Source: a bacterium (GTDB lineage Bacteria; Actinomycetota; Acidimicrobiia; Spongiisociales; JAENVV01). From it: DNA of 48,888 nt. The stretch is taken from the NCBI GenBank assembly GCA_024641305.1, contig JAHEDI010000003.1:1-48888 (forward strand), given 5' to 3'. The translations under genes and the position numbers were made by a program. Below, one piece after another: positions 24,051-33,590 of the stretch (its first letter is position 1; every line of letters begins with the position of its first letter). Under the pieces are notes generated by a model. That model was not told the DNA's origin. It saw only the letters and a list, made by a program, of their open reading frames with translations, and did no database searches.

Positions 24051-24437
24051 TTACTCGTCTTGGCTCTTGGCCTCGTCCACGGCATCGCTCACGACCTCGG
24101 TTGCGTCGTCCACTGCGTCGCTGGCCGCATCGGCCACATCGCTGGTCGTGTCGCTGGCCGCATCGGTGGCGGCTGCCGCGCCACCCTTGACCTTTTCGAC
24201 CACGTCGCCAGCCGAGTCCTTGGCCTTCTCGACCAGATCGCCCGCGACGCCTTTGGCCTTGCCGAGGGCTCCTTCAGCTTTGTCCATAGCGCCTTCGACC
24301 ATGTCGCCTACGCCTTCACCCAAATGCTCGGCCATGTCTTTGGCCTTTTCCACGGCGTCGCCGGCGCTCTCGGCAGCCTCGGCTGCAACATTTTTGGCTT
24401 TTCCAAACATATTCTTGATCGTATCCATGAATGCCAT
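24051..24437 (-). CDS. LEA-like low-complexity amphipathic helix protein
   Basis: This 128-residue product consists of alanine-, aspartate- and lysine-rich 11-residue-like repeats (AEAAESAGDAVEKAKDMAEH and so on) changing into a DAASDAVDDA tail. It has no aromatic core beyond the first ten residues and would be mostly disordered or long amphipathic helix. Such sequences resemble LEA, CsbD or Rv0909-like stress proteins, and a protective or membrane-coating role is plausible. The ATG has GAAGGGACG upstream. The composition is strongly biased but the codons match neighbouring genes. Confidence 0.65.
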   Translation of the reverse strand: MAFMDTIKNMFGKAKNVAAEAAESAGDAVEKAKDMAEHLGEGVGDMVEGAMDKAEGALGKAKGVAGDLVEKAKDSAGDVVEKVKGGAAAATDAASDTTSDVADAASDAVDDATEVVSDAVDEAKSQDE

Positions 24438-24530
24438 GGGTGGTTCGTCCCTTCATTGTTGGTAGTACGGCGTATGTATAACAGCTCACCCCTACCTGAT
24501 GTCCGGTATACGTCCGCTACCCGGCGAGAA

Positions 24531-25391
24531 TCAATATCCATACTGAGCGACAATCGATCCGTTGGTATCCAAAAGGAAGCCGGTATCGCCTGCGTTATCC
24601 CATACCGGAGTGTTGCTACACCAATGGAACTCGGGTGACCGATCCGACCCGCAGCCTGTATAGAGAACCAATGACTCTCCCGGGGCTATTCGAACTCCGG
24701 AACCGAACGTGTAGCGATGCACGGACGATTCGTCTCTTACGGTCCACTTGGACAGGTCGATAACGGTTGGGTGATTGGATTCGATGGTGACCCACTCACC
24801 ATTCAGATTCTCGTTGTCCCGTCCGATGGCGTCGGCGTTGATTCCAGTGATGGTCACCTCATAGCGCTCGGTTGACCCGCAGGCTGTCGAAGACCACATG
24901 CCGATCTCTTCTTCCTGGGCAATCTGTTCTGCCCTATCGAGTACCGCCTGCAACGTCGTGTTTGGCTCGTAACCTCTCGCCAGGGCAGCGCCCTGCCGGA
25001 TCAGTTCGGCATTCACGAAGACGTCACCCAACCACACGTACCCCAGAATGCGGCCGTATTGGTCGAATTCCTCGACATCTGTACCCACCAAAACGGGTTG
25101 GCCCCCGATCAAGTCGTCGAGCAATGCGCGAGCTTCCTGATCGAAGCATTCGCCTTTTTCGGGGGAGTTGATCCCGATCAGGCGTACCCGTTCCTCCTGG
25201 CCGTCAATCTCGACCCTGAAGGAATCACCATCCTGGACATACAGCACGGTGGCGGTTCTGGCATCGGCCGGCGCCGAGGGACTCTCGAACGTGGTGGCCT
25301 GCGGATTTTCCGAAGTAGCCGACGGTCGGGCCTGGGGGGATACGCACGCGCCGGCGATGGTGGCGGCGAGGAGGAATCCCGCCGCTCTCAC
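24531..25391 (-). CDS. secreted thermonuclease (SNase) lipoprotein with C-terminal lamin-tail domain
   Basis: The 286-residue protein starts with a lipoprotein signal (helix then IAGAC, Cys16). Residues of about 45-175 form a staphylococcal nuclease-like domain (VLYVQDGDSFRVEI, RVRLIGINSPEKGECF, DQYGRILGYVWLGDVFVNAELI). The rest forms a lamin-tail (LTD) beta domain (NLNGEWVTIESN, SKWTVRD, GESLVLYTGCGS). Such proteins degrade or bind extracellular DNA. The long frame begins inside the upstream gene; the start GTG 25391 overlaps that gene's stop as GTGA, and AAAGGG stands seven bases upstream. It is the last gene of the lapA-CoADR operon. Confidence 0.85.
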   Translation of the reverse strand: MRAAGFLLAATIAGACVSPQARPSATSENPQATTFESPSAPADARTATVLYVQDGDSFRVEIDGQEERVRLIGINSPEKGECFDQEARALLDDLIGGQPVLVGTDVEEFDQYGRILGYVWLGDVFVNAELIRQGAALARGYEPNTTLQAVLDRAEQIAQEEEIGMWSSTACGSTERYEVTITGINADAIGRDNENLNGEWVTIESNHPTVIDLSKWTVRDESSVHRYTFGSGVRIAPGESLVLYTGCGSDRSPEFHWCSNTPVWDNAGDTGFLLDTNGSIVAQYGY

Positions 25392-26737
25392 ATGGCCCTT
25401 TCGTAGGCGCGGCGGGCGGCGATCAGCACCGGATCCCAGGTCCCCGAGAAGGGCGGCGCATATGAGAGGTCCATCATCGAGAAGGCGAGGCCATCCATTT
25501 CGTTCCATATCCCGGTTGCGAAGGTGTCGATACGTTTGCCGGCCGACCGGCCACCGACGATCTGCGCTCCAAGCAGCCGACCAGTCCGTCGTTCAGCAGT
25601 GACCTTGAGGGTCATGTTGGTTGACTCCGGCCAGTATCCGGCCATGGTGGTGGATTCAGTGATGGCGGTGACCGCTTCGATTCCGGCACTGTCGGCCTCC
25701 GCCTGGCTCAATCCAGTGCGGGCGATTTCGATGTCGAGAACTTTCGTGATAGCCGTTCCGAGGATTCCAGGGAACGTGGCGTCGTCTCCACCAATGTTGA
25801 TGCCGGCGACCCGTCCTTGTTTGTTCGCAACCGTTCCCAGGTGGACGTTGGCGGGTCGGCCGGTGATTCGATGGAGGGCTTCGGCACAGTCGCCCGCTGA
25901 CCAGATACCTTCAACGGACGTACGTTGTCGGTTGTCCACCGCCACCGCTCCGGTCGGGCCGATCCGAATGCCTGCCTCGGCTGCGAGTTCGGACACCGGT
26001 CTCGTTCCAAGCGCCAGGATGACGATGTCGGCCTCGAGGACGCCACCGTCGAGTTGAATTCCCCGGACGTGACCCTGCTCGTCTGCCAGACAGTTGACCC
26101 GGTGACCGGGTCGGACCGCTATACCTCGTTCCCGCATGCCTGCGGTTACGATCGCTCCCAGATCTTCATCGATTGATCGGTTCATCACGACCGCCCCCGA
26201 CGTGACCAATGTGGTGGTGATCCCGCGCACATGAAACGCTTCTGCCATTTCCAAACCGATATACCCGCCCCCGACCACGACGGCGTTCTTGGCATGGGCG
26301 GCGGCCGCCTTGATTGCCTCTGCGTCGTCGAGGGTCTTGAGATGAAACACACCGGTCAGGTCGATGCCTTCGATTGGTGGCCGAACTGGTCTGGCGCCCG
26401 TGGCATAAACGAGCTGGTCGAAGGGGACGACCCGGGACTCCCGACCATTCAGTACGGTGATCGTCCGGCTATCCGTGTCGATCTCAGTGACGGTGTTTCC
26501 AAGGTGGACGCTGATGCCTTGCTGGCTGAACTGGGCGGGGGTGCGAGCGATGAGCTGTTCTAGGTTGGGGACATCACCAGAGATGTAATACGGTTCGCCG
26601 CACGCCGAATAGCTCACCCGCTGAGTCATTTCGAATACGTCGATGATCAGGTCGTCTGAGCTTCGACGACGCCTGGCCTGAGACGCGGCTGACATGCCGG
26701 CGGCGTCGCCGCCGATCACCACGAGGCGTTCGGTCAC
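25388..26737 (-). CDS. CoA-disulfide reductase-type FAD oxidoreductase
   Basis: The 449-residue product has the FAD motif VIGGDAAG (7-14), the active-site cysteine Cys46 in SYSACGEPYY, an NAD motif VVVGGGYIG and the FAD segment GIWSAGDCAEA. The single-Cys SxxxCGxPYY pattern marks the CoA-disulfide reductase and NADH oxidase/persulfide reductase group. It would reduce CoA disulfide or persulfide with NAD(P)H. It overlaps lapA by four bases upstream and the secreted nuclease by four bases downstream, an odd combination with no obvious shared pathway. Confidence 0.86.
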   Translation of the reverse strand: MTERLVVIGGDAAGMSAASQARRRRSSDDLIIDVFEMTQRVSYSACGEPYYISGDVPNLEQLIARTPAQFSQQGISVHLGNTVTEIDTDSRTITVLNGRESRVVPFDQLVYATGARPVRPPIEGIDLTGVFHLKTLDDAEAIKAAAAHAKNAVVVGGGYIGLEMAEAFHVRGITTTLVTSGAVVMNRSIDEDLGAIVTAGMRERGIAVRPGHRVNCLADEQGHVRGIQLDGGVLEADIVILALGTRPVSELAAEAGIRIGPTGAVAVDNRQRTSVEGIWSAGDCAEALHRITGRPANVHLGTVANKQGRVAGINIGGDDATFPGILGTAITKVLDIEIARTGLSQAEADSAGIEAVTAITESTTMAGYWPESTNMTLKVTAERRTGRLLGAQIVGGRSAGKRIDTFATGIWNEMDGLAFSMMDLSYAPPFSGTWDPVLIAARRAYERAM

Positions 26738-27219
26738 GAGCTCTTTTTGCCGAACCGGCGTCGTTCAACTGGAGGGTTGAGCTGGGCTTTGAGTTCTTTA
26801 AGTTCTGCCAATTGCTGCTTCACCTTGCGGCGTCGGATCCGGATCACATACCCAACGATTTCGTCGATGATCACCGCAACCAACGTGGTTCCGAGAAGGA
26901 TTCCGGCCAGCGGGGCACTAACCCTCCATTGCAGAAACTTGAATTCGACGGTTCCGGTGTTTTGGACGACCAGGATGATGACGACCGCCAGAAGAATGGC
27001 TCCGAAGAGCATCGACCATCGAAAGCCCGAGCCTTTGTAGATCGTGGTTGGGGTCGCCGGGGCGGCAGGGGCCGGCTCGTCCGCGGGAGATGTCTCCATC
27101 CTGACGGTTTCGTCGAGGGAGGCTGGAAGCATCTCTCCGTCCGTAAGGTCGATACCTTCGGTCGGTTCGAGGCCGAGTTCGTCGGGGCCGTCAGCGTCGG
27201 GTGTGGGTTCGTCGTTCAT
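26734..27219 (-). CDS. LapA-like (DUF1049) membrane protein
   Basis: The 161-residue protein has an acidic, proline-rich N-terminal tail (1-60), two membrane helices (about 68-85 and 100-120) around the DUF1049 core NTGTVEFKFLQWRVSAPLAG and a basic C-terminal coiled coil (RRRKVKQQLAELKELKAQ). DUF1049/LapA proteins help in envelope assembly and stress. TACGAT (27226-27231) lies six bases before the ATG, which suggests a leaderless mRNA. It heads an operon with CoA-disulfide reductase and the nuclease. Confidence 0.85.
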   Translation of the reverse strand: MNDEPTPDADGPDELGLEPTEGIDLTDGEMLPASLDETVRMETSPADEPAPAAPATPTTIYKGSGFRWSMLFGAILLAVVIILVVQNTGTVEFKFLQWRVSAPLAGILLGTTLVAVIIDEIVGYVIRIRRRKVKQQLAELKELKAQLNPPVERRRFGKKSS

Positions 27220-27273
27220 GACAGCATCGTAGCGACCATTGCCCGACGTGCCACTAGATCTACACTGTGCCGG

Positions 27274-28404
27274 ATGTGGGGATCACGCATGGTGATGGGT
27301 TTGGTGCTGGTTATCGGCACCGTGGCTTGTGGGGGAGAGGTTGCCCTCGAACGCACCGCGCCGACCCTCCCGCCCCTACAGCTCCCAGCCGTTACGCCGA
27401 CCGTGCCGGCGACTGTTGGATCACCCTCTACTACGTTGGCGGCGGCTCCGGCAGTTGACCTGCCCGAAGTGCTCGACATCTCCGCTTTTGATCTATTCGG
27501 GCGCCTCAACATCGATCGGTACGAGGTGGCGTTTCGAATCGCCGGGAACGGAATCAATCAAGAGGCTGTCTATACCTATCAACGCGACCCGGAGGCCGGA
27601 CGTATCTTCGGTATGGCCGACGGTGACGAGATCGAAGTGGTCCTCATCGATGGTTCGGTTTGGGCCAGATTCGGCCCGACTCCCGGAGGGGCGTTGGTTG
27701 AGGCCAGTGCTACCTTCGCGGAACTGGCCAACGACTTCTTTGAGCCAGGAGCCATTGCTGCTCAGAACCTTGAGCCGTTCGACTTCCGGCTCGGTGATTT
27801 TGTGCTTGTCGGTCCTGGAGAGTTCGACGGTCGGGCGGGTTTCGAGTACGCCGCCGCCCCACCCCGCGTCTTCTCATGGTGGGTGAACGGTGACGGACTC
27901 ATAATTGGAGGAAGCGGCGTGCTGGGCGATGCTCCGGACGGGAGGGAGCTGTTCTTCTCGTACAACTGGGAGGGGGACATCGGGCCGATAGACCGCCCTC
28001 AGAACACGGTAACTCAGGAGGAGTATTTTGCGTTCCTGAATGGGGTTGACCCGTCGGATCCGTCACAGCTGCAAGGCGACCTGCAGGACGTTCAGGCGTC
28101 TCTGCAACGAGTTCGCGCCGGCGAAGGTTCCTTCGGAACCGATGAACTTGATGGCATGGTGCAACTCGGCTTGATCGATGGGTGGCAAGCCGGCCTGTCG
28201 AACCTGACTCCCGGTGTGATCGGGATTGAGTTCGACGGAGACTCAGCACTGCTGGTCGGGGTGTTGGCCGACGGGCGGCATTACTGCATTGGCTTGGTCG
28301 GTGAGGCGGTCTCATTTGGTGGCGGTTATCGACTCGACGAGGTGAACTCGCTGGCTGGATGCTCTGACCCAGCAGGGTTTCCCACCCTCGACGCGCCCGG
28401 CTGA
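27274..28404 (+). CDS. secreted lipoprotein-like protein of unknown function
   Basis: I do not recognise this 376-residue protein. It begins with a signal peptide (VMGLVLVIGTVACGG; the cysteine is a plausible lipid-attachment residue, though the box is not perfect) and a Thr/Pro-rich linker. The mature part alternates acidic loops and beta strands (VVLIDGSVWARFGPT, FDFRLGDFVLVGPGEF, LIDGWQAGLSNLTPG) with two late cysteines (HYCIGLVGE and LAGCSDP). A substrate-binding or wall role is possible. TACACT (27261-27266) lies seven bases before ATG 27274, and it diverges from lapA, whose -10 box is 29 bases away. Confidence 0.65.
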   Translation: MWGSRMVMGLVLVIGTVACGGEVALERTAPTLPPLQLPAVTPTVPATVGSPSTTLAAAPAVDLPEVLDISAFDLFGRLNIDRYEVAFRIAGNGINQEAVYTYQRDPEAGRIFGMADGDEIEVVLIDGSVWARFGPTPGGALVEASATFAELANDFFEPGAIAAQNLEPFDFRLGDFVLVGPGEFDGRAGFEYAAAPPRVFSWWVNGDGLIIGGSGVLGDAPDGRELFFSYNWEGDIGPIDRPQNTVTQEEYFAFLNGVDPSDPSQLQGDLQDVQASLQRVRAGEGSFGTDELDGMVQLGLIDGWQAGLSNLTPGVIGIEFDGDSALLVGVLADGRHYCIGLVGEAVSFGGGYRLDEVNSLAGCSDPAGFPTLDAPG

Positions 28405-28439
28405 ATGAAACGTTCTGGACCGCGCTGACTCCGACGAGA

Positions 28440-29786
28440 TCAGGCGTCGACGTCGGCTCCTTCGAAGCGCCAGCGCTCCTTGCTGGCCCTGGCCTCATCG
28501 ACATCGACTCTCGTGAGCAGGAACCCGCCGATGATGAAGAACGCCGCGACCGAGATGATGCCGTTGCGGCCACTACCGGTTTGGGCGGTGACGATGCCGA
28601 ACAGAAGCGGTCCCCATATCGCCGAGAACTTCGAAAAGACCGAGAAGAATCCGTAGAACTCGGCGGCGGCCTCTTCGGGAATCATCGTTCCGTACAAACT
28701 GCGGGACAGGGCCTGGACGCCGCCAAGCACAAAACCGACGACCGCAGCGAGCAGATAGAACGGTAGTGCTTCGCCTTCCGGCAGGAAGAAGGCGCTGACC
28801 GCCAGCCCTACCCAGACGACGAGGTTAAGGAGAATCGCCCGCTTCGGATTGATCTTTCCTGAGATCCAGCCGAATGCGTACGCCCCACCGAAGGCAATGA
28901 ATTGCACGATGAGGAACGCAATGATGACTTCCTGCAATTCCAGGTTGAGGGTGTCCTCGGCGTAAGCGCCGGAGATGTTGATGACGGTTTGGGTGCCGTC
29001 GTTGTAGAACATGAACGCCAGGATGAACAGCAAGAGCTGAGGGAATTGGCGCAAACGCGCTCCGGTCTTAAGGGTGCGGCGCAGGCCGATGCGGGCATAG
29101 GCCACGACGTCTGGCTGGCCGTCATATTCGGCAGGGATGGGCTGAGAGACTCCGTCTTTGGGGAATCGCCTGAGGGCATAGAGCGTGAACAGGACCCACC
29201 AGACGCCTGCCCCGGCGATGCCAATCCGGGTAGCCGTTTCGACTCCCAGGCCGATGGCGTCCTGATCGGCCAGGACGATGAGCGCAAACGCCAGCAGAAC
29301 GTACAGGCCCCCTCCGATGTACCCGAGGGCGTACCCTTTCGATGACACCCGGTCGATGGTTTCGTCGGTGGCGATGATCGGGAGATAGCCGTCGTAGAAC
29401 ACGTTGGCGGCGACGAACCCGACCTGGGAGACGATAAATACGAGCAGGAACAGTGGAACCGCGCCTGAGGGGACAAAGAAGATGCCAAACGTGAACGCGG
29501 CGCCGAGAAACGCAAAGAACTGCAGGAAGGCTTTCTTGGCAGAAGAAAAGTCGGCCATGGCCCCCAGTATCGGCATGATCAGGAACAATACGAAGGCGCC
29601 GCCCGCCACGAGGAACGACCAGATCGCACCGCCCGACATTCCCCAATACCCGTCTTCTGGGACGATGGATCCCGTGAAGAAGGGGGCCACAATGGCGCCA
29701 GAAGTCGTCGCATACGCCGAGTTGGCCCAGTCATACATGGCCCATCCGAAAATGGTTTTCTTGTCGTTTTTGGCGATCTCGCTCAA
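28440..29786 (-). CDS. UMF1/Atg22-family MFS transporter
   Basis: The protein (448 residues) has about twelve membrane helices and the family signature GWAMYDWANSAYATT near the start; a charged loop RRTLKTGARLRQFP separates the two halves. UMF1 proteins are related to fungal Atg22 amino-acid effluxers; the bacterial substrate is unknown. ATG 29822 is in frame, but TTG 29786 is preceded by AGAGGAG at five-base spacing and by the -10 box TACGCT, and it starts close to the signature as in relatives. I therefore favour the TTG. The gene is convergent with the lipoprotein gene. Confidence 0.83.
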   Translation of the reverse strand: MSEIAKNDKKTIFGWAMYDWANSAYATTSGAIVAPFFTGSIVPEDGYWGMSGGAIWSFLVAGGAFVLFLIMPILGAMADFSSAKKAFLQFFAFLGAAFTFGIFFVPSGAVPLFLLVFIVSQVGFVAANVFYDGYLPIIATDETIDRVSSKGYALGYIGGGLYVLLAFALIVLADQDAIGLGVETATRIGIAGAGVWWVLFTLYALRRFPKDGVSQPIPAEYDGQPDVVAYARIGLRRTLKTGARLRQFPQLLLFILAFMFYNDGTQTVINISGAYAEDTLNLELQEVIIAFLIVQFIAFGGAYAFGWISGKINPKRAILLNLVVWVGLAVSAFFLPEGEALPFYLLAAVVGFVLGGVQALSRSLYGTMIPEEAAAEFYGFFSVFSKFSAIWGPLLFGIVTAQTGSGRNGIISVAAFFIIGGFLLTRVDVDEARASKERWRFEGADVDA

Positions 29787-29895
29787 TCCGGCTCCTCTTC
29801 GGCCGACAGCGTAGGGGTTCATCTGCCGCCCGTCCCGGAGATTCGGGCTTTTCCTTTCTCCGAATTAGCCGGCCCGCCTAAGTAGGCTCTGAGAT

Positions 29896-32259
29896 ATGAC
29901 CATGGCCAAACGTATTTTCGCAATCGTTTTCCTCCTCGCGCCAGCACTTTCAATGGCGGCCGTGGTCGGAGCTCAAACGGTCGACTGTCCAGCGGTCGCC
30001 GGGATCGAATGCGACGGTTGGATGACCGACACCGCAGGGGTCATCCGTGACGACGCCAACCTTGAGCGGCTCATCGACGGGATCGTCAACCAGTACGGAC
30101 ACGAAATAGCGGTCGTCATCGTCCAGTCGGCTGACGACCCGAACGGACTCGCCCAGGAGATTGGCAATACCTGGGGGGTCGGCAAGGTCGGCCTTGATGA
30201 TGGCATTGTCGTGCTTGTTGCGCTCGACGAGCGGACGACTGCGATTGAAACCGGTCCCGGTATCAGCCTGTCTGATCCAGACTTCCTTGCTGGACTCGGG
30301 AACAGCTCATTCGCGTCCGGGGACTTTGATGGCGGTATTTCGGCCATCATCGCCGGCCTGGTTGCCACATTCAACGACAGTGGTGCCTTTCCTGACACGA
30401 GCGAACCGTCAACGGATCAGCCGGACGTTTTCGTGCCCCAGGATCAGTTCACGCCCACGCCCAGCCTGCCGAATCCGACTTCGGGTCTCGGCGGATTGAG
30501 TCCGATCCTGGGACTCGTTCTCATCGCGGGCGGGTTCTTCGTGACGAGCGAATTTCGTAAGAAGAACCTGTTGGTTTTTTCGGCGCGCAAACGAACCCAG
30601 GAAGCCGATGTCGACCTCATTCTTGAGGGGCTGACACCCGGTGGCCATGAATTGGCGCTGCGCGACGAACTCTTCGAGCCGCGGCCGGTCGAGGCTCCCC
30701 GATCCGAAACCCTTCCGGTGGTGATGGCTCTCGAAGCCGTCATGGACGGCGAGCCCCAGGACGTCGGAGCTCTGACCGCCGCCTGGTCGGCCGGGTTACT
30801 TGAGGTGCTCCGGGAAGATCGGGTCAACGCAGAACGGGAAATGCCGCTTGAACTGGCGATCACCGGTGAGCAGCAGTTGCTTGAGGACGCTGTTCAGGCG
30901 GCCGCGACCGAGGCCATCGCGACCACCCATGACGATCAGTTCTCGCTGAAGTCGGAGGAACTGAAGAGTCTGGTTGCCTCGTTGCGACCGTATCGGGTTG
31001 CCCAGGAACGGACCCGGACTGCCCGCCGGCTCATCCATCGGGCGGTGCCTACTCCCATCGGGCCGGTCATCGTCAATGATCTAGGAGAGCGTCTGGTTCA
31101 GGCTTCCCCGGTTCTAGTACCGGGGGCCTCGATTCTCGATTCGGTCAATGAGGTTGATTCGGCCTACGTGACGGCTGCGGACAAGACGAACCGACTCCGA
31201 CTGATTCGTGACCGCCTCGCCGACAATGAGGCCCGGCCGGCTGTCACGGCCGCCCTGGTCGACCTTGAGGACGATCCGGAAGAAGCCCTCAGCCGGTATG
31301 AGACGTTGCTCGTCAAACTTGAGGCATCAGCGCTCAAACAAGATGGGTTGTCGGTGCCCGCCGTGGCGGCTTTCATTCTTATGAACAACGACTCAGTAGA
31401 CGATTTCCTGGCCGCCTATGGCGAAGCCAAACGACTCGGGAACGACCCGGAGATGAGTGTTGAATTCGCCATGGCCGGTCTGCGCTCGGAGTCCGAGATT
31501 GCCGAGGTGAGGGCCCAGGCCGACTCGCTCGGCTTGCCGGTAGCCATTGCCGCCGCCCTGCTTGACCGGGGAGATCGGGCCGTTGAGGCATATCACCAGC
31601 TTTCAGATGGGTTGGCATCGCAGGGACTCGACAGTGACACCCGCAAAACGGTGGCTGCGTTGTTGGCGATTTCGCTTGAGTCGAGTGTGGCATTACGTAG
31701 GTGGACCGAAGCCCGTGAGGCGCTCGCCAAGTTGGGCTTGTCAGGGTCCTATGCAGACGTAGCGGCCGCCTTCGGGGCTTCGGATCCTCGTGGCCCTCGA
31801 GAATTTGCCGTGGCATACGCGGCCCAGCGCCAGGCGCTGGCTCGGGGTGGAATCGAAGACGTCGATCGGTATGCCCCCGAACTGGCTCATGGTGGCACCC
31901 GGCGCGGTCGTGACAGCTGGACCGGCGAGGTCATCCCAAGCTCGCTGCGTACGTTCGATCCGTTTACGTTGCTCTATTACCGTTGGATCATCACCGGTGG
32001 AACCGGGCACGGGCACGGTTGGGAACCCATCTATCAGGACCAGTCGTGGTCGAGGGATACCAACTCGTGGTTTGGTGGTTTTGGTGGTGGCGGGGGCTTC
32101 GGTGGTGGCGGTAGCTCGTCGGGATCGTCGTCCTGGGGTTCGTCGTGGGGTGGTTCATCCGGCGGCTTTGGTGGTTTTGGTGGTGGCGGGGGCTTCGGTG
32201 GTGGCGGAGGTGGTTTTGGTGGCGGTGGTGGCGGCGGCGGCGGGTCAAGCGGTTGGTAG
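29896..32259 (+). CDS. TPM-domain (TLP18.3/Psb32/MOLO-1) secreted membrane protein with glycine-rich tail
   Basis: The 787-residue protein has a signal peptide (IFAIVFLLAPALSMAAVVGA), a TPM domain at about residues 40-160 (DTAGVIRD, LDDGIVVLVALDERTTAIETG), a Thr/Pro linker, one membrane helix (about 202-220), and a large helical cytosolic part of roughly 500 residues. It ends in a tail of GGFGGGGG repeats with tryptophans. TPM proteins act in envelope quality control and PSII repair. TAGGCT (29883-29888) lies seven bases before the ATG, so the message is probably leaderless. The gene is far longer than simple TPM proteins. Confidence 0.8.
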   Translation: MTMAKRIFAIVFLLAPALSMAAVVGAQTVDCPAVAGIECDGWMTDTAGVIRDDANLERLIDGIVNQYGHEIAVVIVQSADDPNGLAQEIGNTWGVGKVGLDDGIVVLVALDERTTAIETGPGISLSDPDFLAGLGNSSFASGDFDGGISAIIAGLVATFNDSGAFPDTSEPSTDQPDVFVPQDQFTPTPSLPNPTSGLGGLSPILGLVLIAGGFFVTSEFRKKNLLVFSARKRTQEADVDLILEGLTPGGHELALRDELFEPRPVEAPRSETLPVVMALEAVMDGEPQDVGALTAAWSAGLLEVLREDRVNAEREMPLELAITGEQQLLEDAVQAAATEAIATTHDDQFSLKSEELKSLVASLRPYRVAQERTRTARRLIHRAVPTPIGPVIVNDLGERLVQASPVLVPGASILDSVNEVDSAYVTAADKTNRLRLIRDRLADNEARPAVTAALVDLEDDPEEALSRYETLLVKLEASALKQDGLSVPAVAAFILMNNDSVDDFLAAYGEAKRLGNDPEMSVEFAMAGLRSESEIAEVRAQADSLGLPVAIAAALLDRGDRAVEAYHQLSDGLASQGLDSDTRKTVAALLAISLESSVALRRWTEAREALAKLGLSGSYADVAAAFGASDPRGPREFAVAYAAQRQALARGGIEDVDRYAPELAHGGTRRGRDSWTGEVIPSSLRTFDPFTLLYYRWIITGGTGHGHGWEPIYQDQSWSRDTNSWFGGFGGGGGFGGGGSSSGSSSWGSSWGGSSGGFGGFGGGGGFGGGGGGFGGGGGGGGGSSGW

Positions 32260-32285
32260 CGCCCGCCACCGGGTAGCGTTGAATC

Positions 32286-33521
32286 GTGCGGTACATGTTG
32301 CTCGCTCTGGCTGTGGTGCTCTCGGCGTGTGCCACCGGCGAACTCGCACCGATCCCGGTTACCGAGCAAGGTGGGACTCCGCCAGACGAAGCAACATCAA
32401 CAATTCCTTTGTCGACGTTGCCTTTGCCGACGACCACGGACTCGGAAACATCGACGCCCGTTACGACGGTGGCACCATTGTTGGGCCTGGCGCTTAAGCC
32501 TGTTGACGTTGACGTGGTCTTCCCGGTACTGGTTTTCTCATCGGGTCCTGATACCTACGTGGCCGACAAAGCCGGGAGGATCGTCTCGATTGCGGGAGGC
32601 CCACCTGTGCTCGACATTCGTGACAGAGTGCTCAACGACGGAGAGCGGGGCCTCCTCGGGGCGGCGTTCCACCCGTTGTATGCCCCGGGTTCGCTGCTCG
32701 TTGTCCACTACACCGACCGGGATGGCAACACCGTGGTGTCGACCTTCACCGTGGACGAGATGATCGCCAACCCCGATAGCGAACAGATGGTTCTCCGGGT
32801 CGAGCAACCTGCCGGCAACCACAACGGCGGCATGATCCAATTCGACGTCGATGGGCATCTCTTTGTCGGGCTGGGAGACGGTGGCGGAGCCAACGACCGA
32901 TTCGGGAACGGCCAGAACCGTGAGTCGTTACTTGGCTCGATCCTGCGGTTGTCGCTCACCGACGGGGCCGGTTACACGATTCCTTCCGACAATCCGTTCG
33001 TCGACCTGGCCGGTGCCCGGCCAGAGATCTGGGCATGGGGACTCCGAAATCCGTGGCGCTTTTGGATTGACAACCAGAGCGGGTTGATGGTTATCGCAGA
33101 CGTCGGTCAAAACACGTACGAAGAAATCGACGTCATTCCGATGGGTTCCGGAGGTGCCAACCTTGGGTGGCCCATCACGGAAGGTCTCCATTGTTTTTCC
33201 CCTTCGTCGGGATGTGACACCGTTGGCTTGACGCTCCCGGTCATCGAGATTTCTCATGGGGACTCCGGTTCGTGTTCGATAACCGGTGGCATCGTGTATC
33301 GGGGCGAAGCCATTCCGGAGCTGGTTGGAACGTATCTCTACTCGGACTACTGCGGTGGGTATCTCCGTGGTTTTCCGGTTGATGATCCCACGGCCGTCGC
33401 TCAGTATGGCGACCAGATGGAGGGCCGGATCGGCCTCGTCACGTCGTTCGGTCAGGGAGCCGATGGCGAAATGTACATCACTACTTCTGATGCGATCCTG
33501 AAGGTCGTACCGACTCGATAG
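32286..33521 (+). CDS. PQQ-dependent sugar dehydrogenase lipoprotein (GSDH family)
   Basis: The 411-residue product has a lipoprotein signal (LSAC, Cys15), a Thr/Pro-rich linker (to about residue 65) and a six-bladed beta-propeller of the glucose/sorbosone dehydrogenase family. Diagnostic segments are GERGLLGAAFHP, AGNHNGGMIQFD, VGLGDGGGANDR, WAWGLRNPWRF, DVGQNTYEEID and SITGGIVYRGE. It oxidises aldoses at the outer membrane surface using PQQ and Ca2+. TAGCGT (32274-32279) stands six bases before the GTG, a clear leaderless arrangement. PQQ synthesis genes are not in the window. Confidence 0.9.
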   Translation: MRYMLLALAVVLSACATGELAPIPVTEQGGTPPDEATSTIPLSTLPLPTTTDSETSTPVTTVAPLLGLALKPVDVDVVFPVLVFSSGPDTYVADKAGRIVSIAGGPPVLDIRDRVLNDGERGLLGAAFHPLYAPGSLLVVHYTDRDGNTVVSTFTVDEMIANPDSEQMVLRVEQPAGNHNGGMIQFDVDGHLFVGLGDGGGANDRFGNGQNRESLLGSILRLSLTDGAGYTIPSDNPFVDLAGARPEIWAWGLRNPWRFWIDNQSGLMVIADVGQNTYEEIDVIPMGSGGANLGWPITEGLHCFSPSSGCDTVGLTLPVIEISHGDSGSCSITGGIVYRGEAIPELVGTYLYSDYCGGYLRGFPVDDPTAVAQYGDQMEGRIGLVTSFGQGADGEMYITTSDAILKVVPTR

Positions 33522-33590
33522 AGAGTCAATTCACCCGTTGGGAGCGACCCCGCGCCGAAAGTGTCACAGGCGCACAGTACGATCGGCGCC

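Noticed and set aside
26812-27273. An N-terminal extension of the lipoprotein gene at 27274
   Set aside because: It is antisense to lapA; the signal peptide and -10 box place the start at 27274.
32080-32255. A short-repeat array (GGTGGT-type) that could be a CRISPR or satellite
   Set aside because: It encodes the glycine-rich protein tail in frame; there are no spacers of constant length.
31991-32437. Proline-rich open frames on the minus strand at the glycine-rich tail
   Set aside because: They are reverse complements of GGT/GGC glycine codons and start within the TPM tail and the sugar dehydrogenase promoter.
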